64,000 bases of DNA from Buttiauxella sp. B2 (lineage in GTDB: Bacteria; Pseudomonadota; Gammaproteobacteria; Enterobacterales; Enterobacteriaceae). The position numbers and the translations under genes are program-made. The notes under the pieces are model-generated. The model was not told where the DNA came from, made no database searches, and saw nothing but the letters and a program-made list of their open reading frames with translations. The stretch covers positions 54,939 through 118,938 of the forward strand of contig NZ_VEXQ01000014.1 in NCBI RefSeq assembly GCF_006376615.1, in the 5' to 3' direction. This document shows, piece after piece, positions 41,829-51,505 of this stretch (its first letter is position 1; the number at the start of each line of letters is the position of its first letter).

Positions 41829-43511
41829 ATGAAATTTCTCGGAAAGCTAATTATTGCGTTATTGGTTGTCATACTTGTGCTGCTGCTTGCCGGCTATCTT
41901 TTGCTTCAAACTCGTTGGGGAGCCAGCCAGATAAGCAGTTGGGTCAAAGATAAGAGTGACTACAATTTCTCTTTTGAAGAGATGAATCACCGTTGGACAT
42001 CGCCCACACATGTCACGCTGACGAAGGTTACTTTCGGGCGGAAAGGCCAGCCAGCAACACTGGTGGCGCAAAATATCGATATCGACTTGAGCTCGCGTCA
42101 GTTTTCAGAGCCGTTTCATGTCGACAAAATTCTGCTGCAAAATGGAACGCTAAACATCAGCCCCGATGCTGCTCCATTGCCATTCCAGGCCGATATGCTG
42201 CAATTAAGCGATATGGCCCTCAACAGCCCAAATACTGAATGGGATTTACATGCCCAACGCGTCAATGGTGGCGTTATCCCCTGGCAGCCACAGAAAGGAA
42301 AAGTACTGGGAAATACTGCAGATATTCAATTTAGCGCCGGCTCTATGACGCTCAACGGTGTTCCTGCCACCAACGTATTGTTGCAAGGTGCGATTAATAA
42401 CGAACAGGTAACGCTCTCAAATATCGGTGCTGATATTGCCCGAGGCTCACTTACCGGCAGTGCAAATCGCCTTGCAGATGGCTCATGGCAAATTGGCAGC
42501 CTGCGTTTGAACGACATTCGCCTGCAAACAGACAAATCCATTGCCGATTTCCTGGCACCACTCACCACCGTGCCTTCTCTCACTATTGATAGCCTCGAAG
42601 TTACGGATGCGCGCCTGGAAGGCAAAGACTGGGCCATGACCGATTTAGATCTGAGTTTGCGAAACCTGACGCTGGCAAATGGCGGTTGGCAAAGCGATGA
42701 CGGGCGGCTATCGATGAATGCCAGTGATTTCATCAACGGTGCACTGCATTTGAACGATCCGATTGTGAATATCGACTTTAACCAGCAAACCGCCACACTG
42801 CGCCAGTTCACTTCCCGCTGGGAAAAAGGGATGGTTCGCGCCTCGGGTGAATGGCAACGCAATGAGAAAAAGCTGGCGCTTGATGAGCTGGTTTTTGCCG
42901 GGCTTGAATACACGCTGCCCGCAGACTGGAAAGCACGCTGGATGGAGCCATTACCGGAATGGCTAAATACGGTGACAATTAAAAAGCTGTCGGCAAACCG
43001 AAATCTGGTTATCGACATCGATCCCGCCTTCCCGTTCCAGTTCACCGCATTAGACGGTTCGGCAGATAATATCGAAGTCGTGCGCAATCACCAATGGGGT
43101 ATCTGGAGCGGCAATGCCACGCTAAACGCGTCGGCAGCAACGTTCAACCGCGTAGATGTTCGTCGCCCATCGATTTCATTGACGGCCACCGATAGCCAGA
43201 TTTCGATTACTGAGCTGAGTGCTTTCACCGGAGATGGAATGCTGGAAGCGACTGGGGCAATCTCACAAACGCCTCTACGAAATACGGCGATTAATCTGCG
43301 TGGGCGTTCAGTGCCAGTCAATGTGTTGCAGCAATGGGGATGGCCTGTTTTGCCACTGGAGGGCAACGGTAATTTGCAGCTGTCCGTTACGGCTAGCCTT
43401 GCCGCGCAAACACCGTTGAAACCCACGGCGCACGGGACATTGCAGGTTACAAGCGCAGATGGCAAACAAGTTCAGCAAACAATGCAGAATGGGGAAGTAC
43501 CCGGCGCGTAA
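41829..43511 (+). CDS. yicH: AsmA family protein YicH
   Basis: AsmA-like protein of 560 aa from ATG 41829, anchored by one N-terminal membrane helix (KLIIALLVVILVLLLAGYLL), with the rest periplasmic and rich in beta-structure. AsmA-like proteins are proposed phospholipid carriers between the membranes; YicH itself is little studied. Identity to E. coli YicH is clear through VNVLQQWGWPVLPLEGNG. The C-terminus after about residue 545 is shorter and different from the 569-aa E. coli protein, right at the synteny break with fabY. Confidence 0.93.
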   Translation: MKFLGKLIIALLVVILVLLLAGYLLLQTRWGASQISSWVKDKSDYNFSFEEMNHRWTSPTHVTLTKVTFGRKGQPATLVAQNIDIDLSSRQFSEPFHVDKILLQNGTLNISPDAAPLPFQADMLQLSDMALNSPNTEWDLHAQRVNGGVIPWQPQKGKVLGNTADIQFSAGSMTLNGVPATNVLLQGAINNEQVTLSNIGADIARGSLTGSANRLADGSWQIGSLRLNDIRLQTDKSIADFLAPLTTVPSLTIDSLEVTDARLEGKDWAMTDLDLSLRNLTLANGGWQSDDGRLSMNASDFINGALHLNDPIVNIDFNQQTATLRQFTSRWEKGMVRASGEWQRNEKKLALDELVFAGLEYTLPADWKARWMEPLPEWLNTVTIKKLSANRNLVIDIDPAFPFQFTALDGSADNIEVVRNHQWGIWSGNATLNASAATFNRVDVRRPSISLTATDSQISITELSAFTGDGMLEATGAISQTPLRNTAINLRGRSVPVNVLQQWGWPVLPLEGNGNLQLSVTASLAAQTPLKPTAHGTLQVTSADGKQVQQTMQNGEVPGA

Positions 43512-43521
43512 GTGCCGGGTA
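43498..43521. terminator. Perfect hairpin spanning the yicH stop at the yicH/fabY junction
   Basis: TACCCGGC (43498-43505), 8-nt loop, GCCGGGTA (43514-43521). It covers the last codons of yicH and most of the 14-bp gap to fabY. There is no clean T-run on either side, so it may be a weak terminator for both convergent genes. Confidence 0.55.
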
Positions 43522-43525
43522 GTTG

Positions 43526-44467
43526 TTATTCTTCTTCGTTGCCACCTTCTTCAAGCGGGCCGAAAGGTTTAGCTGGCAGCACCAGATACACACCTTCAAA
43601 TACAGCCCCTTGTTCTTCATCGCCAAAAAGCTCAACTTGCAGCGCAACGCGAGCTTTGCGGCCCCTCGCCAGGCGGTCAAGATCGCCACTTAGCGAACCG
43701 AGATCGGCAATCGCGCCAGGCCTTCCGGTGATCGGGCTGCTATATCGAATATGCGCATCGGCAAGAATAATTGTGCCACCGAGATGACGTTCACGAAGCA
43801 TCAGCCAAATCAGCCCCCATCCAGTCAGCGTTGCCAGTGAAAACAGGCTGCCCGCGAACAAGGTCTGATGCGGATTTTGATTGCCCGCTTCCGGCATGGT
43901 GGTAATGAATTTTTGCCCAGTGTATTGCAAGATGCGCACACCCATTTTTTCGCTTAATGGAATGTGTTCATACCACGCCTGCTGTAGCTGCCCGCACCAA
44001 TCGGCGCGGTGGAGAATATCATCCAGCGAGGCAATACGTTTAATCATCAAGAAATGGCGAATGGGTGTGGTTGAAGGCGTGGTAATTTCACCCTGGTTCT
44101 CAAAACCCAACTTGGCAAAGAACTCTACGGCATCTTCACGTGCGCTGCATACCACGCGTTTGACCCCTTCCTGGCGCGCAACCGACTCAAGCGTCATCGC
44201 CACCAGCGTACCTAGCCCTTTATCTTGCACAGAAGGGTGAACCGCCATGAAACGGATTGCCGCTTCGTTATCTGCATTGATATACAAGCGGCCAATGGCT
44301 ACCGGGTTGCCTTCTTCATCCACCACCATTTGATGATGGGCCATGGCATCCCACGCATCGCGCTCGGAGCCTTTGGGTTGATGCAGCGGCTTGCGCAACA
44401 TTTCCCAACGAAATTGGTAGTAGAGCTCAAGCTCTTCTTCGGTTTGCGGTACGCGAAGGTGATACAT
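43526..44467 (-). CDS. fabY: Fatty acid biosynthesis protein FabY (YiiD), GNAT plus hotdog domains
   Basis: Fusion of an N-terminal GNAT acetyltransferase domain ([21 protein letters not shown], acetyl-CoA loop, about residues 70-90) and a C-terminal thioesterase-like hotdog domain ([20 protein letters not shown] onward). FabY supports initiation of fatty acid synthesis as an alternative to FabH in E. coli. The start at 44467 ([14 protein letters not shown]) has GAGAG 4 bp upstream and gives 313 aa; E. coli annotation begins 16 residues earlier, and an upstream frame here (SRVIREST) partly matches, so a longer form is possible. Last gene of yihX-yihY-dtd-fabY. Confidence 0.93.
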   Translation of the reverse strand: MYHLRVPQTEEELELYYQFRWEMLRKPLHQPKGSERDAWDAMAHHQMVVDEEGNPVAIGRLYINADNEAAIRFMAVHPSVQDKGLGTLVAMTLESVARQEGVKRVVCSAREDAVEFFAKLGFENQGEITTPSTTPIRHFLMIKRIASLDDILHRADWCGQLQQAWYEHIPLSEKMGVRILQYTGQKFITTMPEAGNQNPHQTLFAGSLFSLATLTGWGLIWLMLRERHLGGTIILADAHIRYSSPITGRPGAIADLGSLSGDLDRLARGRKARVALQVELFGDEEQGAVFEGVYLVLPAKPFGPLEEGGNEEE

Positions 44468-44511
44468 ACATGTACTCTCTCTTATTACGCGGGACCGTAA
44501 ATGCTGCGAAT

Positions 44512-44949
44512 TCAGACCTGTAACCAAAACGTCACCGGGCCATCATTAGTCAGGCTGACCTGCATGTCGGCAGCGAAGCGCCCGGTTTCGGCCACAATGC
44601 CCTGTTGTCGACAGCGCTTAATAAAGTATTCATATAACTCTTCTGCAAGCTCAGGCGCAGCGCCACCCGAGAAGCTCGGACGCATGCCGCGCTCGGTATC
44701 CGCAGCGAGGGTAAACTGCGAAACCACCAACACACTGCCACCTGCTTGCTGGACATTCAGGTTCATTTTGTCGTTTTCATCGCCAAAAATACGGTAACCC
44801 AAAACACGTTCGCACAGACGATTCGCTTTTTGCTCGTTATCTTCTTTTTCGACACCCAATAACACCAAAAGTCCTGGGCCAATTTCACCCGTCACTTCAC
44901 CGTCCACGGTGACGCGAGCGTGGGTGACGCGCTGAATTAATGCAATCAT
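44512..44949 (-). CDS. dtd: D-aminoacyl-tRNA deacylase
   Basis: Removes D-amino acids (and glycine from mischarged tRNA-Ala) from tRNA. The start at 44949 ([20 protein letters not shown]) gives 145 aa, the normal length. The two invariant motifs are present: VSQFTL near residue 78 and the chiral-proofreading TNDGPVTF near the C-terminus. The start overlaps the yihY stop by four bases. Confidence 0.97.
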   Translation of the reverse strand: MIALIQRVTHARVTVDGEVTGEIGPGLLVLLGVEKEDNEQKANRLCERVLGYRIFGDENDKMNLNVQQAGGSVLVVSQFTLAADTERGMRPSFSGGAAPELAEELYEYFIKRCRQQGIVAETGRFAADMQVSLTNDGPVTFWLQV

Positions 44950-45818
44950 GGTTCTTCCAATTCTTCCTGCTGCGCTTCGCTGCGAAGCCTGCGGTAGTCG
45001 CCGAGAGTGACAGTAATTTCGGCTCCGAGCAACACGATACACCAGGTCCAGTAGACCCAAACAAATAATATGGGGATCACGGCTAACACACCGTAAATCA
45101 ATTGATAAGAGGGAAACATGGTGATGTAGAGGGCAAAGCCTTTTTTCCCCAGTTCAAATAAAACTGCCGCCACCAAAGAACCGATTAACGAATCGCGGAC
45201 TGGAACCCGGGCAATGGGGACAATGCTGTATAGCATCCAAAATGATAGCCAGGACAACAGCAGCGGAAAGATGCGCAATACCTCATCAATTACACTGTTA
45301 AAACCTGTAGCCCAGCGCAATGACAGTAAATACGAACTGATCGCCAGACTCGCCCCGGCCAGCAACGGACCAAGCGTTAAAATCATCCAGTAAACGGCAA
45401 AAGAGTAGATTTTTGGCCGCGTACGCGTGCTGCGCCAGATAGTGTTTAAAGCGCTATCGACGGCGTACATCAAAAGTAGCGAGGTGACTATCAACCCACA
45501 AGCTCCCACAGCAGTCATCTTGGTGGAGTTAGCAACGAACTGTTCAATGTAGCGCTGGATGATATCGCCCGTGGCGGGCATAAAGTTTGAGAAAACGAAG
45601 TGCCGGAGCTGAACGCTGATATCAGCAAACATGGGGAAAGCAGCAAACAAGGCAAACACGACTGCAACCAATGGCACCAACGAGAGCAATGACACGTAAG
45701 CAAGGTTACCTGCAAGCGTAGTCATATTGTCGTGGTCGATACGATGCCAGAGCAACTTACCCCAGGCGATATACGGCCTGAGGTGTTGGCTCGCTTTACG
45801 ATGAACGTCTTTTATCAT
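44946..45818 (-). CDS. yihY: UPF0761 (YihY/BrkB family) inner membrane protein
   Basis: Inner-membrane protein, 290 aa with about six transmembrane segments (for example [20 protein letters not shown] near residue 45 and [16 protein letters not shown]). The family was once mislabelled ribonuclease BN; its function is not known. The C-terminus is acidic ([11 protein letters not shown]). Overlaps yihX and dtd by four bases on each side, so it is translationally coupled within yihX-yihY-dtd-fabY. Confidence 0.93.
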   Translation of the reverse strand: MIKDVHRKASQHLRPYIAWGKLLWHRIDHDNMTTLAGNLAYVSLLSLVPLVAVVFALFAAFPMFADISVQLRHFVFSNFMPATGDIIQRYIEQFVANSTKMTAVGACGLIVTSLLLMYAVDSALNTIWRSTRTRPKIYSFAVYWMILTLGPLLAGASLAISSYLLSLRWATGFNSVIDEVLRIFPLLLSWLSFWMLYSIVPIARVPVRDSLIGSLVAAVLFELGKKGFALYITMFPSYQLIYGVLAVIPILFVWVYWTWCIVLLGAEITVTLGDYRRLRSEAQQEELEEP

Positions 45819-46411
45819 AGATTTTTTGCGAAATATCCGGGCACCGTGTCTTTTCCGGTCACCAAAATGCTGGTGATACCCAACTGTTGGGCTCCCTTAA
45901 TATTATCGGCGTTGTCGTCAAAAAAGACCGCCTCATTCGCAGAAAAACCTTCTGTCTCGAGCAGTTTTTGATAGATCTCGACGTCTGGTTTACGCATCCC
46001 CATTTCCTGAGACAGATATATTTTATCTGCAGCTTGGGCAATTTGAGGATATTCGCCCGGCCAGAAATAAGTGTGTAAGCGGTTGGTATTAGAGAGCACA
46101 ACAACGCGATGGCCCTGCTCGCGCAGCTTGTTCATGACAGCGATAACGTCTGGGCGCAAGCCAACAAATATCGCCTGCCAGCCTGTGGAAAACTGATCAA
46201 AACTCAATGCCATACCCATTTCTTCACATACTGCCGCGGCGAATTCCTCATCGGTAATTTGCCCGCGTTCATGGCGCTTAAATGCCTCTCCCATTACAAA
46301 ACTTTTTTGCAAATTCGCTAGTGGTACGCGGCTGTAATCGCTCCAAACCCCCATCACGCGGTTGAAGTCGATATCAACAATGACGTTGCCTAAATCAAAG
46401 ATATACAGCAT
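45815..46411 (-). CDS. yihX: Alpha-D-glucose-1-phosphate phosphatase YihX (HAD-like)
   Basis: HAD-superfamily phosphatase, 198 aa (E. coli 199), releasing glucose from glucose-1-phosphate during glycogen turnover. HAD motif [12 protein letters not shown] begins at residue 5, motif II VVLSNTN lies near 110, and motif IV is [12 protein letters not shown] near 165. It is the first gene of its operon, transcribed towards fabY, with 157 bp to the terminator end of bipA. Confidence 0.95.
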   Translation of the reverse strand: MLYIFDLGNVIVDIDFNRVMGVWSDYSRVPLANLQKSFVMGEAFKRHERGQITDEEFAAAVCEEMGMALSFDQFSTGWQAIFVGLRPDVIAVMNKLREQGHRVVVLSNTNRLHTYFWPGEYPQIAQAADKIYLSQEMGMRKPDVEIYQKLLETEGFSANEAVFFDDNADNIKGAQQLGITSILVTGKDTVPGYFAKNL

Positions 46412-46510
46412 AAGCCTCTCCTTTGCGCATGGACAAATAACTGTAGCGGTAAAGGGTGCCTTTGACTAACGTTGGTGCAAATGCTTTCCAGATTCTGCGA
46501 ACTATTGGGC

Positions 46511-46542
46511 AAAAAAAAGCCCCGCCTAAAAAGGCAGGGCTT
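46511..46542 (-). terminator. Intrinsic terminator after bipA
   Basis: Minus strand: AAGCCCTGCC, loop, GGCGGGGCTT followed by a run of T (plus-strand 46517-46542, with A8 at 46511-46518). Confidence 0.92.
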
Positions 46543-46568
46543 CAATACGATTTAGCAGAAAAAGAAAC

Positions 46569-48395
46569 TTACGCTTCTTTGCCGCCACGACCTGCGCGTT
46601 TGCGGTCGTTTTCAGTCAGGTGACGCTTACGAATACGTACGGAAGTCGGAGTCACTTCTACCAGTTCGTCATCATCGATGAATTCCAGAGCTTGCTCCAG
46701 AGACATCTTCAATGCAGGAACCAGAGTTGTTGCTTCGTCAGTACCGGACGCACGCATGTTGGTCAGTTTCTTACCGGTCAGGCAGTTTACAGTCAGGTCG
46801 TTAGAACGACTGTGAATACCGATGATCTGGCCTTCGTAAACTTCTGCACCATGGCCCAGGAACAACTTGCCGCGATCTTGCAGACCGAACAGAGCAAACG
46901 CAACCGCTTTACCCTGGCCGTTAGAGATCAGCACGCCGTTCTGACGTTGGCCGATTTCGCCTGGTTTCACGTCGTCGTAATGGCTGAATGTGGAGTACAG
47001 CAGACCAGTACCAGAAGTCATGGTCATGAACTCAGTACGGAAGCCGATCAGGCCACGTGCTGGGATCAGGTAATCCAGACGGATACGGCCTTTGCCGTCA
47101 GGGATCATGTCTTTGACATCGCCCTTACGCTCACCCATCGCCTGCATTACAGAACCCTGGTGCTGTTCTTCGATGTCCAGAGTTACGTTTTCGAACGGCT
47201 CTTGCATACGGCCATCGATCATACGGTTGATTACTTTCGGACGGGACACAGCCAGTTCGAAGCCTTCACGACGCATGTTTTCGATCAGTACAGACAGGTG
47301 CAGTTCGCCACGGCCGGATACACGGAATGCGTCCGCATCTTCGGTTTCTTCAACACGCAGCGCAACGTTGTGCACCAGCTCTTTGTTCAGGCGGTCAAGA
47401 ATCTGACGAGAGGTAACGAATTTACCCTCTTTGCCACAGAACGGAGAGGTATTGACGTTGAAGAACATGGTAACAGTTGGTTCATCAACAGACAGTGCTG
47501 GCAGCGCTTCAACATTTTGCGTATCGCAAAGTGTATCGGAGATGTTCAGCTCGCCCAGACCGGTAATCGCGATGATGTCGCCTGCTTCCGCTTCGGTGGA
47601 TTCAATACGCTCCAGACCGAGGTGGGTCAGTACTTTACCGACTTTACCGTTACGAGTTTTACCTTCGCTGTCGATAATGGTGATTTGCTGGTTAGGTTTC
47701 ACTTTACCGCGTTTGATGCGACCAATGCCGATAACGCCAACGTAGTTGTTGTAATCAAGCTGGGAGATTTGCATCTGGAACGGACCATCAGAGTCAACGT
47801 CTGGTGCTTTAACGTGGTCAACGATTGCTTGATACAGCGGAGTCATGTCTTCCGCCATTTCATTGTGGTCGTTGCCCGCGATACCCATCAATGCAGATGC
47901 ATAGATGATTGGGAAATCGAGTTGCTCGTCGCTTGCGTCGAGGTTAACGAACAGGTCGAAGACCTGATCAACAACCCAATCTGGACGCGCGCCAGGACGG
48001 TCAACTTTGTTGATTACAACAATTGGCTTCAAACCATGGGCAAAAGCCTTCTTGGTTACGAAGCGCGTCTGCGGCATTGGGCCATCCATTGCATCAACGA
48101 CCAGCAGAACGGAGTCTACCATGGACATTACACGTTCAACTTCACCACCGAAGTCGGCGTGTCCAGGGGTATCAACGATGTTGATACGGTAGTCATTCCA
48201 TTTGATAGCGGTGTTTTTAGCGAGGATGGTAATCCCACGCTCTTTCTCCAAATCGTTGGAGTCCATCACGCGTTCGGTGGCTTCAGCACGATCGTTACTG
48301 AAAGTACCAGATTGCTGTAGCAGCTTATCAACCAGGGTAGTTTTACCATGGTCAACGTGCGCGATGATGGCGATGTTACGCAGATTTTCGATCAC
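46569..48395 (-). CDS. bipA: Translational GTPase BipA/TypA
   Basis: Ribosome-binding GTPase needed for 50S assembly at low temperature and for stress and virulence responses. It has 608 aa (E. coli 607). G1 AHVDHGKT at residues 12-19, G3 [14 protein letters not shown]4 [12 protein letters not shown], then EF-G-like domains and the BipA-specific C-terminal domain ([20 protein letters not shown]). Single transcription unit divergent from glnA across a 375-bp control region. Confidence 0.98.
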   Translation of the reverse strand: MIENLRNIAIIAHVDHGKTTLVDKLLQQSGTFSNDRAEATERVMDSNDLEKERGITILAKNTAIKWNDYRINIVDTPGHADFGGEVERVMSMVDSVLLVVDAMDGPMPQTRFVTKKAFAHGLKPIVVINKVDRPGARPDWVVDQVFDLFVNLDASDEQLDFPIIYASALMGIAGNDHNEMAEDMTPLYQAIVDHVKAPDVDSDGPFQMQISQLDYNNYVGVIGIGRIKRGKVKPNQQITIIDSEGKTRNGKVGKVLTHLGLERIESTEAEAGDIIAITGLGELNISDTLCDTQNVEALPALSVDEPTVTMFFNVNTSPFCGKEGKFVTSRQILDRLNKELVHNVALRVEETEDADAFRVSGRGELHLSVLIENMRREGFELAVSRPKVINRMIDGRMQEPFENVTLDIEEQHQGSVMQAMGERKGDVKDMIPDGKGRIRLDYLIPARGLIGFRTEFMTMTSGTGLLYSTFSHYDDVKPGEIGQRQNGVLISNGQGKAVAFALFGLQDRGKLFLGHGAEVYEGQIIGIHSRSNDLTVNCLTGKKLTNMRASGTDEATTLVPALKMSLEQALEFIDDDELVEVTPTSVRIRKRHLTENDRKRAGRGGKEA

Positions 48396-48545
48396 AACTT
48401 TGCCTCAGGCATTAGAAATAGCGCGTTATTGTACACGTATTAATCGAAGGACAGAACAGGATCACAAAGAACCTTTACAAACAATGTTGAAAGTAAGGGT
48501 TTGTGATCGCTTTCACGGAGCAAAAAAGGGAGCCACAACGAAAAT

Positions 48546-48593
48546 TGCACCAATATGGTGCTCAATTCTCAGACTGAAGCACTACATTGGTGC
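48546..48593 (+). promoter_or_regulatory. High-affinity NtrC enhancer sites of glnA
   Basis: Two dyads about 33 bp apart: TGCACCAATATGGTGC (48546-48561) and GCACTACATTGGTGC (48579-48593), matching the NtrC consensus TGCACY-N5-GGTGCA. They lie about 75-125 bp upstream of the sigma54 promoter, as in E. coli glnAp2; weaker half-sites (TGGTGCAG, TTGCAC) follow at 48606-48624. Confidence 0.9.
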
Positions 48594-48666
48594 AAACTAT
48601 CCATCGTGGTGCAGCCCTTTTGCACTATACCGCGCATGATAGCGCCTTTTTGGGGTAATTTAAAAG

Positions 48667-48682
48667 TTGGCACAGATTTCGC
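48667..48682 (+). promoter_or_regulatory. Sigma54 promoter glnAp2
   Basis: TTGGCACAGATTTCGC has the invariant GG (48669-48670) and GC (48681-48682) separated by 10 bp, the -24/-12 signature. Activated by phosphorylated NtrC. Confidence 0.9.
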
Positions 48683-48770
48683 TTTAATCATTTCAGGGCG
48701 AAAAGCCAATTAAGAAAGTATTGAACACCTCGTTACCACGACGACAATGACCAATCCGGGAGATTTAAGT

Positions 48771-50180
48771 ATGTCCGCTGAACACGTATTGACGATGCTG
48801 AATGAGCATGAAGTGAAATTTGTTGATTTGCGCTTCACTGACACCAAAGGGAAAGAACAGCACGTCACTATCCCTGCTCATCAGATTAATGCCGACTTCT
48901 TCGAAGAAGGTAAAATGTTTGATGGCTCCTCGATTGGTGGCTGGAAAGGCATTAACGAATCTGACATGGTGCTGATGCCAGACCCAACCACGGCTGTCAT
49001 TGACCCGTTCTTCGCTGATTCCACGCTGATCATCCGTTGCGACATCCTCGAACCAGGCACCATGCAGGGTTACGACCGTGATCCACGTTCTATCGCAAAA
49101 CGTGCCGAAGACTACCTGCGCTCCACTGGCATTGCCGACACCGTGCTGTTCGGGCCAGAACCAGAATTCTTCCTGTTCGACGACGTTCGTTTCGGCAGCG
49201 CTATCAATGGTTCCCACGTTGCTATCGATGATATCGAAGGCGCATGGAACACTGGTACCAAATATGAAGGCGGCAACAAAGGTCACCGTCCAGCGGTTAA
49301 AGGCGGTTACTTCCCAGTTCCACCGGTTGATTCAGGCCAGGACCTGCGTTCTGCAATGTGTCTGACTATGGAGCAAATGGGGCTGGTTGTTGAAGCTCAT
49401 CACCACGAAGTGGCAACTGCTGGTCAGAATGAAGTGGCTACCCGCTTCAACACCATGACCAAAAAAGCAGATGAAATTCAGATCTACAAATATGTGGTGC
49501 ACAACGTTGCTCACGCTTACGGTAAAACTGCGACCTTTATGCCAAAACCAATGTTTGGTGATAACGGTTCCGGTATGCACTGCCATATGTCCCTGTCCAA
49601 GAATGGTGTAAACACCTTCTCTGGTGACAAATATGCTGGCCTGTCTGAGCAAGCGCTGTACTACATCGGCGGTGTTATCAAACACGCTAAAGCCATCAAC
49701 GCCCTGGCTAACCCAACAACCAACTCCTACAAGCGTTTGGTCCCGGGTTATGAAGCTCCTGTTATGTTGGCTTACTCAGCGGCTAACCGTTCTGCTTCTA
49801 TCCGTATCCCAGTGGTTGCCTCTCCGAAAGCACGTCGTATCGAAGTACGCTTCCCAGACCCAGCGGCCAACCCGTACCTGTGCTTCGCAGCACTGCTGAT
49901 GGCTGGTCTTGATGGTATCAAGAACAAAATCCATCCGGGCGAAGCAATGGACAAAAACCTGTATGACTTGCCGCCAGAAGAAGCAAAAGAGATCCCACAA
50001 GTTGCTGGCTCTCTGGAAGAAGCACTGAACTGCCTGAACGAAGACCGCGAGTTCCTGACTGCGGGTGGCGTGTTCACTGATGACGCTATTGATGCTTACA
50101 TCGCTCTGCGTATCGAAGAAAACGACCGTGTGCGTATGACTCCGCACCCGGTAGAGTTCGAACTGTATTACAGCGTTTAA
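48771..50180 (+). CDS. glnA: Glutamine synthetase, type I
   Basis: Dodecameric enzyme making glutamine from glutamate, ammonia and ATP; the central nitrogen-assimilation step. ATG 48771 with GGGAGA upstream gives 469 aa; an in-frame ATG at 48747 is rejected. [28 protein letters not shown] and [11 protein letters not shown] are active-site motifs; the adenylylation tyrosine (about Y398) lies in [10 protein letters not shown]. First gene of glnA-glnL-glnG under sigma54/NtrC control. Its 3' UTR contains a repeat element and a terminator before glnL. Confidence 0.98.
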   Translation: MSAEHVLTMLNEHEVKFVDLRFTDTKGKEQHVTIPAHQINADFFEEGKMFDGSSIGGWKGINESDMVLMPDPTTAVIDPFFADSTLIIRCDILEPGTMQGYDRDPRSIAKRAEDYLRSTGIADTVLFGPEPEFFLFDDVRFGSAINGSHVAIDDIEGAWNTGTKYEGGNKGHRPAVKGGYFPVPPVDSGQDLRSAMCLTMEQMGLVVEAHHHEVATAGQNEVATRFNTMTKKADEIQIYKYVVHNVAHAYGKTATFMPKPMFGDNGSGMHCHMSLSKNGVNTFSGDKYAGLSEQALYYIGGVIKHAKAINALANPTTNSYKRLVPGYEAPVMLAYSAANRSASIRIPVVASPKARRIEVRFPDPAANPYLCFAALLMAGLDGIKNKIHPGEAMDKNLYDLPPEEAKEIPQVAGSLEEALNCLNEDREFLTAGGVFTDDAIDAYIALRIEENDRVRMTPHPVEFELYYSV

Positions 50181-50189
50181 TGAGTTAGT

Positions 50190-50315
50190 AATCTCTGATG
50201 GATTTCGCGTTGTAGAAAGGCGGCAACTGAGTAAGTCCCAATGAGCTTAGTCCACTAAGTGATTTGGGCGAACGAAAGTAGCCAACTCAGCAGCAACGTG
50301 AAAGATGCAGAGATT
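50190..50315. repeat. 126-bp enterobacterial inverted-repeat element, copy 2 (glnA 3' UTR)
   Basis: Terminal inverted repeat AATCTCTG (50190-50197) and CAGAGATT (50308-50315). The internal core AATGAGCTTAG, ACTAAGTGATTTGGGCGAACG and AGCCAAC aligns with copy 1 at 28197-28322. Both copies are 126 bp long. Ends differ between copies, so the termini have drifted while keeping self-complementarity. Confidence 0.75.
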
Positions 50316-50336
50316 TAGTTGCCGTGGAAACTTTTG

Positions 50337-50360
50337 GCCCATCTCATGATGGGCTTTTTT
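50337..50360 (+). terminator. glnA terminator
   Basis: GCCCATC (50337-50343), loop TCAT, GATGGGC (50348-50354), TTTTTT. Partial read-through would feed glnL-glnG. Confidence 0.92.
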
Positions 50361-50406
50361 CTCCACAAATAACCTGTTGCCGCGATGTCTTTTGCCAACA
50401 GGAAAC

Positions 50407-50428
50407 TATAATGCACCATCACAGTGCA
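50407..50428 (+). promoter_or_regulatory. glnL promoter -10 with overlapping NtrC operator
   Basis: TATAAT (50407-50412) directly abuts the dyad TGCACCATCACAGTGCA (50412-50428). NtrC bound there would repress the internal glnL promoter, as known for glnLp. Confidence 0.8.
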
Positions 50429-50447
50429 AATTATCGGAGACTGCTTT

Positions 50448-51497
50448 ATGGCAACCGGCACGCTGCCCGATGCTGGGCAGATCCTAAATTCTTTAATCAA
50501 CAGCATTTTATTGGTCGATGACGAGCTGGCGGTGCATTACGCCAACCCGGCTGCACAGCAACTTTTGGCGCAGAGTTCGCGCAAGCTGTACGGCACCCCC
50601 CTACCGGAGCTGTTGAGTTACTTTTCGCTAAATATTGGCTTAATGCAGGAAAGCCTGACTGCAGGCCAGGGTTTTACCGATAACGAAGTCACATTGGTTA
50701 TCGATAGCCGCTCCCATATTCTTTCCCTGACAGCACAACGTTTACCGGAAGGGTACATCCTGATGGAAATGGCACCGATGGATAATCAACGCCGTTTAAG
50801 TCAGGAACAGTTACAGCATGCTCAGCAAATTGCTGCTCGTGACTTAGTCCGTGGGCTGGCTCATGAGATTAAAAATCCTCTCGGTGGGTTACGTGGTGCC
50901 GCACAGCTTCTGGCTAAAGCCTTACCGGACCCGTCGCTGACTGAATACACCAAGGTGATTATTGAGCAAGCCGACCGTTTGCGTAATTTAGTCGACCGCC
51001 TTCTAGGCCCACAGCAACCGGGAATGCACGTTACCGAAAGCATTCACAAAGTCACCGAACGGGTGATGAAACTTGTGTCGATGGAGTTGCCAGCTAACGT
51101 AACGCTGGTAAGAGATTACGACCCAAGCTTGCCGGAATTGGCGCACGACCCCGACCAAATCGAACAGATTTTACTCAATATTGTGCGCAACGCGCTTCAG
51201 GCGTTGGGAAGTGATGGCGGTGAGATTGTGTTACGCACACGTACCGCTTTCCAACTTACGCTGCATGGCACGCGCTACCGTCTGGCTGCACGCATTGATG
51301 TTGAAGACAACGGTCCGGGAATTCCGGCCCATCTGCAGGACACACTATTCTACCCGATGGTGAGCGGACGTGAGGGAGGGACAGGTTTAGGTCTTTCTAT
51401 TGCACGCAACTTGATCGATCAGCATTTGGGAAAAATCGAATTTAACAGTTGGCCAGGCCATACCGAGTTTTCGGTTTTCCTGCCTATTCGTAAGTAG
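50448..51497 (+). CDS. glnL: Nitrogen regulation sensor histidine kinase/phosphatase NtrB
   Basis: Cytosolic two-component kinase/phosphatase controlled by PII (GlnB). ATG 50448 ([20 protein letters not shown]) gives 349 aa. PAS domain at residues about 10-80. Phospho-acceptor His in [12 protein letters not shown] (about H139). N box [13 protein letters not shown]1 [10 protein letters not shown] and G2 [12 protein letters not shown] form the ATPase domain. Spaced 8 bp from glnG. Confidence 0.98.
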   Translation: MATGTLPDAGQILNSLINSILLVDDELAVHYANPAAQQLLAQSSRKLYGTPLPELLSYFSLNIGLMQESLTAGQGFTDNEVTLVIDSRSHILSLTAQRLPEGYILMEMAPMDNQRRLSQEQLQHAQQIAARDLVRGLAHEIKNPLGGLRGAAQLLAKALPDPSLTEYTKVIIEQADRLRNLVDRLLGPQQPGMHVTESIHKVTERVMKLVSMELPANVTLVRDYDPSLPELAHDPDQIEQILLNIVRNALQALGSDGGEIVLRTRTAFQLTLHGTRYRLAARIDVEDNGPGIPAHLQDTLFYPMVSGREGGTGLGLSIARNLIDQHLGKIEFNSWPGHTEFSVFLPIRK

Positions 51498-51505
51498 AGG
51501 TCTTT

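Larger units (their letters stand above)
50181..50360 (+). ncRNA. glnZ: Candidate GlnZ-type sRNA from the glnA 3' UTR
   Basis: E. coli processes an Hfq-dependent sRNA (GlnZ) from the glnA 3' UTR, ending at the glnA terminator. The equivalent segment here is about 180 nt and ends at a good terminator, but most of it is occupied by the repeat element. Presence of a functional GlnZ is inferred from position only. Confidence 0.35.

Noticed and set aside
42326..43087. 253-codon open frame antisense to yicH
   Set aside because: Ser/Arg-rich mirror of the yicH reading frame; no ribosome site and no protein-family features.
46620..48320. 566-codon open frame antisense to bipA
   Set aside because: It lies entirely opposite the highly conserved bipA gene, has low-complexity Phe/His/Gln-rich content typical of the complement of a GC-biased gene, and no homology pattern I recognise.
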